From the NCBI GenBank assembly GCA_902385515.1, contig CABMGC010000027.1, forward strand, positions 1 to 6,266: a DNA stretch of 6,266 bases. Reading direction: 5' to 3'. The stretch is from an uncultured archaeon (GTDB lineage Archaea > Micrarchaeota > Micrarchaeia > Micrarchaeales > CABMGC01). Positions 5,702 through 6,266 of this stretch are shown here, one piece after another (the first letter of the stretch is position 1; each line of letters begins with the position of its first letter). Both the position numbers and the translations under genes were made by a program. Below the pieces are notes generated by a model, which worked only from the letters and a program-made list of their open reading frames with translations, ran no database searches and was not told the origin of the DNA.

Positions 5702-6266
5702 CAGGCGCCAGATCCAAACCTGGCGGAGCTCAGGTCGATCCTTGAACAAAAAAGGCTTACGGCATCCACGGCTGTCAAGACGGCCGAGGAGCGCGCCATA
5801 AAGAACGTGCTTCTGGGCACGGATCTTGCCTGCTACTATCACGTTAACTTCCCCGGCACTAACTATTGGAGCCACAAGGTCGATTTCCTCGTGCTGCAGC
5901 CCGGCAAGCCCTGGGCCATAGACCCTCACGCGTTCATCCTTGGGAAGGGCAAGGCGTCCATAAAGCTGGAACTGCTGCTGTGGGAAAGGTACAGGGAGGA
6001 ATGGAAGGACGAGCTGCACATGGTCCTGGTCAGCGACAAGGATCCGCAGCAATTGCGCAAAGAGGGGATCCCTGCAGACAGGCTGGCCGACGAGTGCTGG
6101 ACGATGTCGGAAAGCTATATGGGTTTTAGGGGTGTGGAGCGGGCGTTCAGGAAGAAGATAAACCGGGCCATGCGCCCGGAGTCGGAAAGGACAGCGGAAG
6201 ACGCCGCACAGCTTGACGAGTGCCTTCTGAAGGTCAGGCGCAACCTGCAGGTGCAGGAACGCGACC
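5702..6266 (+). CDS. Uncharacterised protein, 5' end unclear (in-frame amber), 3' end off the window
   Basis: The frame is open from 5702 to the end (188 codons), with the same AGG-, ATA- and GC-ending codon preferences as the other genes. No ATG or GTG occurs in it before GTG 5807. Immediately upstream, GTG 5675 followed by L-K-A-I-N-K-P continues the same frame, but TAG at 5699-5701 interrupts it; reading it as CAG would give a smooth KPQQAPDPNLAEL. So the gene is either nonsense-disrupted, read through, or starts late at 5807. Visible features are a helical N-terminus, then SHKVDFLVLQ, PWAIDPHAF and, after a helix, MVLVSDKD. This strand-D-strand-D-x-H-helix-strand order vaguely recalls DUF559/Vsr-like PD-(D/E)XK nucleases. 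That comparison is a weak inference; no family is recognised. Confidence 0.6.

Noticed and set aside
5706..5725. Hairpin as a terminator or tRNA fragment
   Set aside because: It lies at the start of a coding frame with no T-run after it, and no cloverleaf can be drawn around it.
5519..6052. Minus-strand frame overlapping the divergent promoter and the plus-strand gene
   Set aside because: It crosses the DUF929 start and promoter, has no recognised motif, and codon preferences favour the plus strand.

Overview
The window looks archaeal. SecY (1529-2989, minus) has the archaeal form, the partial ATPase at the left edge belongs to a P-loop family abundant in archaea, the thioredoxin-like secreted protein at 4542-5603 matches DUF929 (described mainly from Sulfolobus and also seen in acidophilic ARMAN-type lineages, from memory), and the promoter between the divergent genes is a TATA box close to the start codon. 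The strings of small membrane and redox proteins and the ATG/GTG overlaps fit a compact genome. A DPANN/Micrarchaeota-like or acidophilic archaeon is my best guess, but no marker here fixes the lineage.

Layout. Five minus-strand genes run as one tight block from right to left: a DUF929 thioredoxin-fold secreted protein (5603-4542), a four-helix membrane protein with a cysteine cluster (4536-4018), a protein with one clear and one degenerate V4R domain (4005-2986), secY (2989-1529) and a small HEAT-like helical protein (1532-1029). Intergenic gaps are 5 and 12 bases, then two successive 4-base start/stop overlaps, so this is very probably one operon driven from the AT-rich promoter near 5640. 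Left of it lies an AT-rich region of about 200 bases (818-1007) packed with repeated AATATT-centred motifs, a 32-base perfect direct repeat and two overlapping palindromes. It leads into a minus-strand archaeal ATPase that has no ATG start and runs off the left edge. On the right, a plus-strand gene of unknown function diverges from the operon and runs off the right edge; its reading frame is interrupted by an amber codon close to the likely start.

How the genes may work together. SecY is the protein-export channel. The two genes at the head of its operon encode an extracytoplasmic CxxC thioredoxin-like protein and a four-helix membrane protein with three cysteines in helix 3, which resembles in layout a DsbA/DsbB or DsbA/VKOR pair. 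The inferred theme is export coupled to redox handling of secreted proteins, with the V4R and HEAT proteins as possible cytosolic accessory or sensor parts. The sequence shows the linkage; the functional coupling is inference.
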